A DNA stretch of 46,644 nucleotides. Source: JACQFZ01 sp041485885. Its GTDB lineage: Bacteria; Pseudomonadota; Gammaproteobacteria; Acidiferrobacterales; Sulfurifustaceae. The position numbers were made by a program, and so were the translations under genes. This document shows, piece after piece, positions 8,838-17,244 of the stretch; position 1 is the first letter of the stretch, and each line of letters begins with the position of its first letter. Location of the stretch: assembly GCA_041485885.1 (NCBI GenBank), contig JBGPKL010000029.1, positions 1 to 46,644 of the forward strand. Direction: 5' to 3'. A model generated the notes under the pieces. That model did not search any database, was not told where the DNA came from, and worked only from the letters and a program-made list of their open reading frames with translations.

Positions 8838-9739
8838 ACCGGTGCCTTGCCAGACGCGAGAAACACTTCGTCCATCCGTCCCCAACGAAAGTCTTTCAGC
8901 AGATGCCGCAGTCGGTGCTCCATTCGTTGCAGGTTCAAATAATGCCTGAACCGCGTCTTGAGACTGATATTTGCCGGCCGAGGTTGATCGGGGTCGATCT
9001 CCCACGGGTGGAAATAAAACACGCACGACTGACCGTCGCGCGCGTTGACGCGCCGCATCGCCCAGCGCGACACGCGATACGGCAGTAGCCGAAAATATCC
9101 GCCGCCGCCGCACGGAAGTTTACGGTTGAACAATTCCACCGTCGTCACCGGAATCTCGAGCAAGCCGTTGCCGTTGTGCCGAAACGCGAACCGCGGCGCC
9201 TCCGGCATGCCGTAGAGATCATGGTGGATCGGATAGATGCTGGAGCTGTACTCGTGACCAGCCTCGTGCAGCACATCGAGCGCCCAGAGGTTGGTCGCGC
9301 CGATCGAGTAACTCGCGGCGCGATAGCCGCGCACGGGGCAACCGCCGATATCCTCGAGCAGCTTCTTGGTGCGCGTGACATCCGCGCGGAATTCTTCCGG
9401 GTGCTGCTGTGTCACGCGCACGTGCGAAAACCCGTGGCTCGCGAGCTCATGTCCCGCCGCGACGATGCGGCGCACCAGCGCGGGATAGCGCTCGGCGACG
9501 ATGCCGAGCATGAAGAATGTCGCACGCACGCGCGACCCGTCGAAGAGCTGCAGAATCGTTTCGGTGTTGCGCTCGACGCGCGACTGCCAGCGCGTCCACT
9601 CGTCGCGCCGTATGTGCGGCTCGAATGCCGAGACTTGATAGTAATCCTCGACGTCGACCGTCATGGCGTTCACGAGCGGCAGCGCGACGGCCGATCGAGT
9701 CGTGTGCGGTGTCAACATCGCGCCGGGAATCGAGCCCAT
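8834..9739 (-). CDS. Polysaccharide deacetylase, XrtA-associated
   Basis: A 301-residue NodB-fold deacetylase. AMTVDVEDYYQVSAFEP holds the catalytic Asp-Glu-Asp pattern, HELASHGFSHVRVTQQ the H-x3-H metal site, RGYRAASYSIG motif 3, and FYFHPWEIDPDQP the late His motif. This matches the XrtA/PEP-CTERM polysaccharide deacetylase family, whose core is about 270 residues. It probably removes N-acetyl groups from the polymer; no clear signal peptide is seen. The start at 9739 is 5 bases after wecB ends; the ATG at 9718 is a fair alternative. The 4-base overlap with FemAB and closeness to WecB group three amino-sugar genes together. Confidence 0.91.
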   Translation of the reverse strand: MGSIPGAMLTPHTTRSAVALPLVNAMTVDVEDYYQVSAFEPHIRRDEWTRWQSRVERNTETILQLFDGSRVRATFFMLGIVAERYPALVRRIVAAGHELASHGFSHVRVTQQHPEEFRADVTRTKKLLEDIGGCPVRGYRAASYSIGATNLWALDVLHEAGHEYSSSIYPIHHDLYGMPEAPRFAFRHNGNGLLEIPVTTVELFNRKLPCGGGGYFRLLPYRVSRWAMRRVNARDGQSCVFYFHPWEIDPDQPRPANISLKTRFRHYLNLQRMEHRLRHLLKDFRWGRMDEVFLASGKAPV

Positions 9740-9743
9740 CGCG

Positions 9744-10919
9744 CTAGCGCTCGGCGACGCGGACGCTACGGGACTGCGCGCCGGTAAGCCAGTCGAGCAG
9801 CACCGCCTTGATACGTTGCGCAGCCTTGCCATCCCATAGCTCCGGGATCCGCCCGGCCTTGCCGCCGCTCGCCAGTATCTCCGCCACTCCCGCTTCGACA
9901 CGTTTCGGATCGGACCCGACGATCGTGTTCGTGCCTTGCTCGACGGTGATCGGGCGCTCGGTGTTTTCCCGCAACGTCAGACACGGAATGCCGAGCGCCG
10001 TCGTTTCTTCTTGAACGCCGCCCGAGTCGGTCAGCACCAGCCGCGCCTTCGCCATCAAGCCCAACATTTCAAGATAGCCGAGCGGCGCGAGCTGAAGCAC
10101 TCGCGCGCTGCGCAGCACCGCGCCCAACCCCGCCGCGGTTATACGTGCTTGCGTGCGCGGGTGCACCGGAAATACCACCGGCAGCGAGTCGCTAACCCGG
10201 CGCAGCATGTGCAACAAGGGCTCGAGCACTTCCGGATCGTCGACGTTCGAGGGACGGTGCAGCGTCACCAGCGCGTAGCCGGACGGGCTGCGCGTAAAAA
10301 TCTGCGGATCGGATGCGGATGCGAAACTCTTTTCAGGCGGGGTCGCCTTCGACAGATGGCTGAGCAGCGTATCGATCATGACGTTACCGACGAAATGGAT
10401 CCGCCGGTCGTCGATTCCTTCGCGCGCCAAGTTGCGATGGGCGTCGCGTTCGGTCGTGAACAGCAGCTCGGAAATTTGATCGGTGAGAACCCGATTGATC
10501 TCCTCCGGCATGGTCCGGTCGAAGCTGCGCAGCCCCGCTTCGACGTGTATGACGGGCACGCCCTTCTTCGACGCGACCAGCGCGCAGGCGATCGTGGAAT
10601 TGACGTCGCCCACGACCAGCACCGCGGCGGGACGCTCGCTGTCGATAACCGGCTCGAAGCGCTTCATGATCTCCGCCGTCTGCGCCGCGTGACTGGCGGA
10701 GCCGACGCCCAAATCGACGTCGGGCTCGGGAATGCCAAGCTGTGTGAAAAACGCCGCCTTCATCGCCGCGTCGTAGTGTTGCCCGGTATGGACCAGGCGC
10801 GCGGGCAGCGGCGACGCGCCCTTGCGGAACGCCGCCATGATCGGCGCGATCTTCATGAAATTCGGCCGCGCGCCGACGACGCACAAGATGGACCCAATGC
10901 TTTTACCGGAAACCACCAA
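9744..10919 (-). CDS. wecB: UDP-N-acetylglucosamine 2-epimerase (non-hydrolysing)
   Basis: A 391-residue WecB. It interconverts UDP-GlcNAc and UDP-ManNAc, supplying an amino-sugar donor for the polymer. Motifs in order: VVGARPNFMKIAPI, HTGQHYD, VVGDVNSTIAC, HVEAGLRSFDRTMPEEINR, VGNVMIDTLL, TLHRPSNVDD, VFPVHPRTQ, LTDSGGVQEETTALGIPCLT and LRENTERPITVEQGTN. Length and order fit the family exactly. No ATG is near the N-terminus. TTG at 10919 and GTG at 10916 are both possible; GTG lies at the better distance from GGGGG. It precedes the deacetylase by 4 bases, suggesting the two act on the same HexNAc residue. Confidence 0.95.
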   Translation of the reverse strand: MVVSGKSIGSILCVVGARPNFMKIAPIMAAFRKGASPLPARLVHTGQHYDAAMKAAFFTQLGIPEPDVDLGVGSASHAAQTAEIMKRFEPVIDSERPAAVLVVGDVNSTIACALVASKKGVPVIHVEAGLRSFDRTMPEEINRVLTDQISELLFTTERDAHRNLAREGIDDRRIHFVGNVMIDTLLSHLSKATPPEKSFASASDPQIFTRSPSGYALVTLHRPSNVDDPEVLEPLLHMLRRVSDSLPVVFPVHPRTQARITAAGLGAVLRSARVLQLAPLGYLEMLGLMAKARLVLTDSGGVQEETTALGIPCLTLRENTERPITVEQGTNTIVGSDPKRVEAGVAEILASGGKAGRIPELWDGKAAQRIKAVLLDWLTGAQSRSVRVAER

Positions 10920-11075
10920 ACCCCCGTTGTCTCGCCAGACGGTCGTCGCGGTAGAGATGCTTCCGGAGTAAAGCGCCGGACAAACCGCGGTATCGCCGTT
11001 GGCATTATAGCGACCCTGTCGGTATCTCGCTTTGCTAAGGATCGCGGACCGACAGACGCGCCTCGAATGTTTAAG

Positions 11076-11091
11076 CTTAGCGGCCGCTAAG
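11076..11091. repeat. Perfect 16-bp palindrome (CTTAGCGGCCGCTAAG)
   Basis: CTTAGCGGCCGCTAAG is its own reverse complement. It overlaps the stop codon of the beta-helix gene (11087-11089). It could form a short hairpin in the mRNA, but no T-run follows, so terminator activity is doubtful. Confidence 0.4.
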
Positions 11092-12220
11092 GCCGCGCGC
11101 CACCGTCGAACTCGTACGCGCCCACGTCGGGCGCCCCGACCGGGCGACGCGGCGCATGCTGTCTCGGGTGAACGTACTGGTCCGTCGGCGTCAATGACGT
11201 GCCGTCCGCTTTTCCCGGGTCGACACCGGCGTTGATCGCGGGGGAACCAGCAACCAGGCGATAGTCGTAATGCACTCGGTCCGCCAACTTCGCGTCCGAT
11301 ACGGAAAGGTTGTTGCGAGACTCGACGTTTCCGTTCATCGCTTGACCCGGTCCCACGAATAGATTGTTGACGGCAAGCGCGCGCGTGGCGCCTTCGACGA
11401 CTCGGAGAAATACGCCCCGGTCGCTGTCGTTCACGAGAGTATTGTTAACGAGATAAAGCGCGTTGTGCGGCGTCTTGAGGCCCTCGGCGCCGTAGCTGAC
11501 GATCACGGGATTTTCCGTTCGCGGGCCTTGCTGTATGAGATTGCCGACGAGGTAAGCGAGGCCGCCGTTCGGTAGATCGATGGTGTAACTCGACGTGCCG
11601 TCGGCTTCGTCCATGATGCGGTTGTACTGAATGTAGTTCTCGCGCGCCCGACTCTTGAGGTTGTGACCTACCTTCGCGTGATGACTGTAACTGTAACGCA
11701 GCGTGAACCGCTCGGCGTGATCGAGAATGTAGATATTGTGCGTGTAACCGTCGCCGCTGCCGTTGCGAGCGAATTCCGAATTTTCGATGAGCACATTGCC
11801 GGCGCCACCGAGGATGCCGTTTTGATTGTCGTGAAAGTAGCAATCGCGCAGTACCAGGTCCGGGCCTTCCGCCCGGATGCCGGCGCCGTTTCCGTCCGGA
11901 ACTTCCGCGCCGGAGAACTCGATACGCTCGACGGTCGTCCCGCGTCCCTTGATCACCCAGATCGCTTTGCCCTGCGCGGAGTGGCCCGCGGCTTTGAGGT
12001 GCGCGCGCCCGCCCGTGCCGCGCAGCGTTAGGCGGTTCTGGTGCCACACCGCCACGTCGCCGACATACTCGCCGGCGTCGATCTCGACAACGTCGCCGTC
12101 TTGCGCGAGCGTTGCAACCGCACTCGGGCGCTCGTGCTCGCGGCTGGAGCCGACTTGAAAACGCTCCGCCCACGCCGGGCCCGCGACAATCAGCGCGGCG
12201 AGCGCCAACACCCGCCGCAC
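11087..12220 (-). CDS. Secreted right-handed beta-helix protein (parallel beta-helix repeat)
   Basis: Encodes about 377 residues. The N-terminus (V)RRVLALAALIVAGPAWAERF is a Sec signal peptide with an A-W-A cleavage site. The rest is rich in beta-helix rungs: GDVVEIDAGEYVGDVAVW, LTLRGTGGRAHL, TTVERIEFSGAEVPDGNGAG, NGILGGAGNVLIENSEFARN, LRYSYSHHAKVGHNLKSRA. Such PbH1/pectate-lyase-like folds often bind or cleave polysaccharide, so a lyase or processing role on the exported polymer is plausible but unproved. I chose GTG at 12220 because the upstream open frame overlaps the divergent promoter region; an ATG at 12292 also exists. It is a clear paralogue of the lipoprotein at 15159-16988. Confidence 0.83.
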   Translation of the reverse strand: MRRVLALAALIVAGPAWAERFQVGSSREHERPSAVATLAQDGDVVEIDAGEYVGDVAVWHQNRLTLRGTGGRAHLKAAGHSAQGKAIWVIKGRGTTVERIEFSGAEVPDGNGAGIRAEGPDLVLRDCYFHDNQNGILGGAGNVLIENSEFARNGSGDGYTHNIYILDHAERFTLRYSYSHHAKVGHNLKSRARENYIQYNRIMDEADGTSSYTIDLPNGGLAYLVGNLIQQGPRTENPVIVSYGAEGLKTPHNALYLVNNTLVNDSDRGVFLRVVEGATRALAVNNLFVGPGQAMNGNVESRNNLSVSDAKLADRVHYDYRLVAGSPAINAGVDPGKADGTSLTPTDQYVHPRQHAPRRPVGAPDVGAYEFDGGARP

Positions 12221-12243
12221 GCGAACGCGCCGCTCGATCGAGG

Positions 12244-12272
12244 TTGAGACCCGACGCGCAGTTATATATAGA
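12244..12272 (+). promoter_or_regulatory. Candidate sigma-70 promoter for the acyl-CoA ligase gene
   Basis: TTGAGA (12244-12249) and TATAGA (12267-12272) are separated by exactly 17 bases, upstream of the plus-strand ligase/decarboxylase pair. The predicted transcript start is near 12279, leaving a leader of about 60 bases. It lies on the strand opposite the beta-helix gene. The call rests on consensus match alone. Confidence 0.45.
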
Positions 12273-12307
12273 ATAGTCAGGAGAGCCGCCACTACGAGAA
12301 GTCACGT

Positions 12308-12322
12308 TCGGTCGACGACCGA
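12308..12322. promoter_or_regulatory. 15-bp inverted repeat in the ligase leader, possible operator
   Basis: TCGGTCGACGACCGA is a 7-bp inverted repeat around a central A. It lies between the predicted promoter and the ligase start, and about 90 bases from the divergent beta-helix start. This is a typical place for a repressor site, but no regulator can be named. Confidence 0.3.
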
Positions 12323-12340
12323 CACATTACCGTTATTTCC

Positions 12341-13924
12341 ATGGCCATACTACTTCATGAGCTGATTCTTCAGAGCGCCGAGCGCGCGCCCACGGCGGAG
12401 GCCCTGCGTTACCAGAACCAAGCGCTTTCCTACGGGGCGCTTGCGGACTCGATCCGTCGCGCCGCCGGCGGGTACGTGCGACTCGGCTTGCAACGCTACG
12501 AGCGCGTCGCGGTATTTCTGGAAAAGCGCTTCGAGACCGTTATTGCGCTCTTCGCCGCCGCCGCCGCAGGCGGAGTGTACGTGCCAATCAATCCGCAGCT
12601 TAAACCCGAACAGGTCGCGTATATCTTGCGCGATTGCAAAGTGCGCGTGCTCGTTACGTCGCCGGAGCGCTACGCCGTGCTCGCGTCGGAGCTCGCCGCG
12701 TGCCACGACCTGCGCGCCGTCATACTGGTCGGCGATGCGGTTGTGCCGTCGGCCCCGCCGCTTCAGTTCGTAACGTGGTCGGAGTTACTCGTTGACGACG
12801 GCGCGCGCGGACATCGCTCGATCGACGGCGACATGGTCGCCATTCTTTACACTTCCGGCAGCACGGGTAAGCCGAAGGGCGTCGTGCTGTCTCATCGTAA
12901 CGTCGTCGCAGGCGCGGAAAGCGTGTCGCTGTATCTGGAGAATCGCGCGAGCGACCGCCTCTTGGCGGTGCTGCCGTTCAGCTTCGACTACGGCTTCAGT
13001 CAGATGACGACCGGCTTTCGGGTCGGCGCATGTGTGGCGTTGATCAATTATTTGCTACCGCGCGACATCATCAAGGCCGTGGCACAAGAACGGATCACCG
13101 GCTTAGCGGCGGTTCCTCCGCTGTGGATCCAACTCGCACAGCTGGATTGGCCCGAGTCGGTACACGCGCATCTGCGCTACATCACCAATTCCGGCGGCGC
13201 GATGCCGCGCAGCCTGGTGGACACATTGCGTCGCAAGTTGCGAAGCACCCGGGTGTTCCTCATGTACGGCCTGACCGAAGCGTTTCGCTCGACGTATCTG
13301 CCGCCGAGCGAGCTGGACCGGCGGCCGGACTCGATCGGCAAAGCGATACCGAACGCCGAAATACAAATCGTGCGTCCGGACGGCGCTCCGTGCGCGCCGG
13401 GCGAACCGGGAGAGCTGGTGCATCGCGGCGCGCTCGTGGCGCTCGGTTACTGGAACGACAGCGAAAAAACCGGCGAGCGGTTTCGTCCGGCGCCGGGACA
13501 ATTGGACGGAATCAAGCTGACCGAAATCGCCGTCTGGTCGGGTGACACGGTGCGCATGGACGAGGAAGGGTTTCTGTACTTCATCGGACGCAAGGACGAA
13601 ATGATCAAAACATCGGGCTATCGCGTGAGTCCGACCGAGATCGAGGAAGTACTCTACGCCACCGGTTTGGTCGCCGAGGCGGCCGCCTTCGGCGTGCCGC
13701 ATCCCACGCTCGGGCAGGCGATCGTTGTCGCGGCCGCGCCCTCCACCGGCGCGGCCCTCGACGTCGATGCGCTGCTCGCGGAATGCAAACGTCGCTTGCC
13801 GGCCTTCATGGTGCCGGCGCAGATCCACGCGCGCGCGTCTTTACCACGCAACCCCAATGGCAAGATCGACCGCAAGCAGCTCGCCAAGGAATGCGAGAGC
13901 ACCTTCGAAAGCGCTCCGTCATGA
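12341..13924 (+). CDS. Acyl-CoA ligase (AMP-forming), exosortase A-associated
   Basis: A 527-residue ANL-superfamily adenylating enzyme. The phosphate-binding motif ILYTSGSTGKPKGVVLSH lies at residues 168-185. MYGLTEAFRST is the A5 region, and IGRKDEMIKTSGYRVSPTEI is the hinge and C-terminal motif ahead of the Lys-containing NPNGKIDRKQL (catalytic Lys). It matches the ligase family of XrtA exopolysaccharide loci, where it sits beside a PLP decarboxylase and is thought to load an acyl or amino-acid group onto a carrier. No acyl carrier protein gene is visible here. The ATG at 12341 has no strong Shine-Dalgarno site. Its stop overlaps the next start (ATGA). Confidence 0.93.
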   Translation: MAILLHELILQSAERAPTAEALRYQNQALSYGALADSIRRAAGGYVRLGLQRYERVAVFLEKRFETVIALFAAAAAGGVYVPINPQLKPEQVAYILRDCKVRVLVTSPERYAVLASELAACHDLRAVILVGDAVVPSAPPLQFVTWSELLVDDGARGHRSIDGDMVAILYTSGSTGKPKGVVLSHRNVVAGAESVSLYLENRASDRLLAVLPFSFDYGFSQMTTGFRVGACVALINYLLPRDIIKAVAQERITGLAAVPPLWIQLAQLDWPESVHAHLRYITNSGGAMPRSLVDTLRRKLRSTRVFLMYGLTEAFRSTYLPPSELDRRPDSIGKAIPNAEIQIVRPDGAPCAPGEPGELVHRGALVALGYWNDSEKTGERFRPAPGQLDGIKLTEIAVWSGDTVRMDEEGFLYFIGRKDEMIKTSGYRVSPTEIEEVLYATGLVAEAAAFGVPHPTLGQAIVVAAAPSTGAALDVDALLAECKRRLPAFMVPAQIHARASLPRNPNGKIDRKQLAKECESTFESAPS

Positions 13925-15150
13925 ATGACACGCGCGCCGTGCCGACGCTCGGCTTTCCGGTCGTCGATGATTGTCTGCAAATTGGCGGGCGCTCTCTTAC
14001 GGCGCTCGCGCAACAAGTCGGGCGCACGCCGTTTTACGCCTATGACAAACGGCTCGTCGCCGAACGCATCGGCGCGTTGCGCCGAGCGTTGCCGGACGAA
14101 ATACACTTGCACTACGCGATCAAAGCGAACCCGATGCCGGCGCTCCTGCGATCGATCGTGCCGCAAGTGGATGGGCTCGATGTCGCTTCAGGGGGCGAGT
14201 TGCGCGTCGCCCTCGAAGCCGCGATGGCGCCGCGCCAGATCAGTTTTGCCGGGCCCGGCAAGCGCCCGGAGGAGTTGGCGCAAGCAATCGACGCCGGAGT
14301 GGTGATCAACATGGAGTCGGAAAACGAGATGGAAACTATCGCGCGTCTCGCACAAGCAAAAGGGGTCCGCCCGCCCGTTGCCATCCGCGTCAATCCGGAC
14401 TTCGAATTGAAGACCTCGGGCATGAAAATGAGCGGCGGCCCCAAGCAGTTCGGCGTCGATGCCGAGCGCGTGCCGGAAATGCTCGCCCGGCTGAAGACGC
14501 TTGCGCTCGAATTCGTCGGCTTTCATATTTTCAGCGGCTCGCAGAATCTTTCGGCGGCGGCGATTCAGGACGCGCAAAGTAAAACGTTCAATCTCGCCTT
14601 CGCGCTGGCCGAACATGCGCCCGCGCCGGTGCGGTTGCTCAACATCGGCGGCGGGTTCGGCATTCCCTACTTCCCGGGCGAGAAGCCGCTCGATCTCGCA
14701 GCGATCAGCGCGCACCTGCACACGCTTCTGCCGCAGGCGCGCCTACGCTTTCCGAAGGCGGAGTTCGTCATCGAGCTCGGGCGCTATATCGTCGGCGAGG
14801 CCGGCATTTACGTCTGCCGCGTCGTTGACCGCAAAATCTCGCGCGGCCACGTGTTCCTAGTCACCGACGGCGGCTTGCACCATCACCTCGCCGCGTCCGG
14901 TAACTTCGGGCAGGTGCTGCGCAAGAATTATCCGGTGCTCGTGGGGAACAAAGTCGTCGGCCGAGAACGCGAGACGGTCTCCGTCGTCGGACCGCTATGC
15001 ACGCCGCTCGATCTGCTCGCCGACAAAGTCGAAATGGCACGCGCGGAAGTCGGCGATCTGATCGTGGTGTTGCAGTCGGGCGCCTATGGGTTCACGGCAA
15101 GTCCGACGGCGTTTCTGAGCCACCCGCCGCCGGCGGAGGTTCTCGTTTAG
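13921..15150 (+). CDS. Pyridoxal-dependent decarboxylase, exosortase A-associated
   Basis: A 409-residue fold-type III PLP decarboxylase of the DapDC/ornithine decarboxylase family. The PLP Lys is K68 in LHYAIKANPMPALL. VDGLDVASGGE, FHIFSGSQNL, LLNIGGGFGIPY (phosphate-binding Gly loop) and a C-terminal VGPLCTPLD region follow. It probably decarboxylates an amino acid that the adjacent ligase activates or attaches to the polymer; substrate unknown. The start overlaps the ligase stop by 4 bases, so the two are co-translated. The gene converges on the beta-helix lipoprotein, 8 bases apart. Confidence 0.93.
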   Translation: MNDTRAVPTLGFPVVDDCLQIGGRSLTALAQQVGRTPFYAYDKRLVAERIGALRRALPDEIHLHYAIKANPMPALLRSIVPQVDGLDVASGGELRVALEAAMAPRQISFAGPGKRPEELAQAIDAGVVINMESENEMETIARLAQAKGVRPPVAIRVNPDFELKTSGMKMSGGPKQFGVDAERVPEMLARLKTLALEFVGFHIFSGSQNLSAAAIQDAQSKTFNLAFALAEHAPAPVRLLNIGGGFGIPYFPGEKPLDLAAISAHLHTLLPQARLRFPKAEFVIELGRYIVGEAGIYVCRVVDRKISRGHVFLVTDGGLHHHLAASGNFGQVLRKNYPVLVGNKVVGRERETVSVVGPLCTPLDLLADKVEMARAEVGDLIVVLQSGAYGFTASPTAFLSHPPPAEVLV

Positions 15151-15158
15151 CTTCCCGC

Positions 15159-16988
15159 TTACGGACTGAACTCGTACGCGCCGATGTCGATCTGACCTAC
15201 GCTGGGCCGATCTTGGCGGCCCGCGGGATGCACATATTGGCTTGTCGGCACGAGGCTCACGCCCGCCGCGCTACCGGGGTCGGTGCCGGCATCGCGCGCA
15301 GCCGAGGCGGCCGTCAGGCGATAATCGAAGTTAACGATGTCCACCAGACCCGGCGCGTTCGAGACCAAGTTCGTCGCGACGCCGGCGCCGCTCGGCACGG
15401 AACCGCCGCCGCTGAAAATGTTGTTCACGATTTTCACCGTCGTGCCGCTGCGGATCGATAGGAACGACCCGGATCCCCGATCGTTCACAAACGTGTTGTT
15501 AGCGACATAGAGTTGTTGGTCGCCGTTGGCGCATCCCTCGGCACCGTAGGGGACCAACGTGGAGTTGCCGGCGCTCGGACCCTTCTGAATCAAGTTACCG
15601 ATAATGAAGGAACGACCGCAGTCGGGAAGATCGATCTCGTAGCTGGCGTCGCCGTCAGCCTCGTCCATGATCCGGTTATAGAGAATGAAGTTCGCCTTCG
15701 CGCGACTCTTAACGTTGTGCCCTTCGTGCGCGTGATGCGAGTAGCTGTACCGCAGGGTGAACTTGTTGGTTCCGCTCGCAATGTAGATGTTATGCGCACA
15801 TCCGCTCGGATCGATGCAGTTGCCATTGTGAGAGAATTCGGAATATTCGATCAGCACTTCCCCGGCGCCGCCCAGGATGCCTTCCTGATTATCGTGAAAG
15901 GAGCTGTTGCAGATCGTCAGGTTCGGTCCGTCGGCCCGAATGCCCGCGCCGTTGAGATCGGGAACCGCCGCACCGGAGAACTCGATATTCTCCACCGTCG
16001 TGTTATTACCGGAGATGACCCAAGTTCCCTTACCTTGCGCGTCAGCGCCGTTGGCGCGCATATGCGCGCGCCCACCGACGCCGCGCAGCGTGAGATTGTT
16101 CGCGCTCCAGGAGGCGACGTCGCCGTCATAAACGCCCGTGTCGATCTCGATGACGTCGCCGTCGCGAGCGGTCGCGACCGCGGCGCTCGGCTTGGTGAGA
16201 GCGCGGGTCGGACCGACCTGCAAGATGCGCACTGGCAAAAAGTTATTGGCAATTCCGCCGGTCGCGGGGATCGTCACCGTGGCGGTACCCGTGAAAGTGA
16301 TTGCGTCATCGGTGGCGGGGTTGTCGTTTGCAGCCTGGTTGGTGAACGCGACCGTATACGTTCCAGCCGCGAGCGTGTCGAAGCGATAGCCGAAGGTGCA
16401 AGCGCCGTTGTCTTGCGTCACCGGTGCCGTGGCTAACGGCTGCGCGCCGCCGCCCCCGAGATCGTCGGGGGTCACTGAACCGTTATAGATGTAAACGGCG
16501 TTGACGCCGCTGCGGTTGATCAAGGAACTATCCGCGCGCCCCGAGAGGCGCGCCGGACCGCTCGGGCTGTAGGAGACGGCGAGCGTGGCATCGCCGGCGT
16601 TGCCAGCGGCGTCGCGGGCGGTAATCGTAATCGTGTTCACGCCCGACGCCAGCGTAACGTTCCCGACACTCCAGTTGCTCGAGCCGCTGGCGTCCCCGCC
16701 TGCTCCGGTCGCGGCATTACGCCAGCTGACACGGACTACGCCGACATTGTCGGACGCCGTACCGGCCAGCGGAACCGTGGCGCCGGATGCCGTGTACGTG
16801 CCGGAGCTGCTTGGGGCCGTGATCGCCAACGCGGGAGGGGTCGTGTCCGCTGCGGTGGGCGACGGAGCCGGCGCGGGGGCGGGGCTACCGATTCCGGAAC
16901 TCGTCGGACCGCCACCTCCGCAGGCAGCGAGCAACAGCATTACGACGATAGGGCAGCCACTGCGGGCGACGCGAAGAGTTCGTAGCAT
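15159..16988 (-). CDS. Lipoprotein with Ig-like domain and right-handed beta-helix
   Basis: Encodes 609 residues. The lipobox is VVMLLLAACGGGG near residue 23, so it is probably anchored in the outer membrane. A Pro/Ala linker is followed by an Ig-like domain (TTPPALAITAP to ITARDAAGNAGDATL), then a beta-sandwich stretch (FDTLAAGTYTVAFTNQA), then a beta-helix domain of about 370 residues. The helix domain tracks the protein at 11087-12220 rung for rung (NGAGIRADGPNLT, EGILGGAGEVLIEYSEFSHN, LRYSYSHHAHEGHNVKSRAK, RIMDEADGDASYEIDLPD). I chose ATG 16988 because GGAGA precedes it at 6 bases. The role may be binding or trimming exopolysaccharide at the surface, by inference. Confidence 0.86.
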   Translation of the reverse strand: MLRTLRVARSGCPIVVMLLLAACGGGGPTSSGIGSPAPAPAPSPTAADTTPPALAITAPSSSGTYTASGATVPLAGTASDNVGVVRVSWRNAATGAGGDASGSSNWSVGNVTLASGVNTITITARDAAGNAGDATLAVSYSPSGPARLSGRADSSLINRSGVNAVYIYNGSVTPDDLGGGGAQPLATAPVTQDNGACTFGYRFDTLAAGTYTVAFTNQAANDNPATDDAITFTGTATVTIPATGGIANNFLPVRILQVGPTRALTKPSAAVATARDGDVIEIDTGVYDGDVASWSANNLTLRGVGGRAHMRANGADAQGKGTWVISGNNTTVENIEFSGAAVPDLNGAGIRADGPNLTICNSSFHDNQEGILGGAGEVLIEYSEFSHNGNCIDPSGCAHNIYIASGTNKFTLRYSYSHHAHEGHNVKSRAKANFILYNRIMDEADGDASYEIDLPDCGRSFIIGNLIQKGPSAGNSTLVPYGAEGCANGDQQLYVANNTFVNDRGSGSFLSIRSGTTVKIVNNIFSGGGSVPSGAGVATNLVSNAPGLVDIVNFDYRLTAASAARDAGTDPGSAAGVSLVPTSQYVHPAGRQDRPSVGQIDIGAYEFSP

Positions 16989-17244
16989 AGGTGTCTCCGA
17001 CACGTTGTAGTCCGTCGAGATCCGTTCGCGGCTCGGCAGGGCGAAGCGATGTGCTCCTTAGAACATTCGTACGCGTAGCGCGATTGTTGAAGCAATCGGC
17101 TGATCTACGGAGAACTGAGGAAGACGAATGGTGTTATCCGACTACGGAATCGGACGCGGGCACTTTTCGAGCGGCTTCGACATCTTACGCCACGCAGCGA
17201 TGTTGCAGACGCGCGCGCAAGCCAATCGATCGTTTCGGACGCGA
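16989..17244. other. Intergenic stretch, no gene seen
   Basis: About 255 bases between the AAA ATPase gene and the beta-helix lipoprotein gene, both on the minus strand. I see no convincing open frame, strong terminator hairpin or RNA gene. It must hold any separate promoter for the lipoprotein gene. Confidence 0.5.

Noticed and set aside
11076..11091. Rho-independent terminator at the palindrome after the beta-helix gene
   Set aside because: It overlaps the stop codon and is not followed by a T-run.
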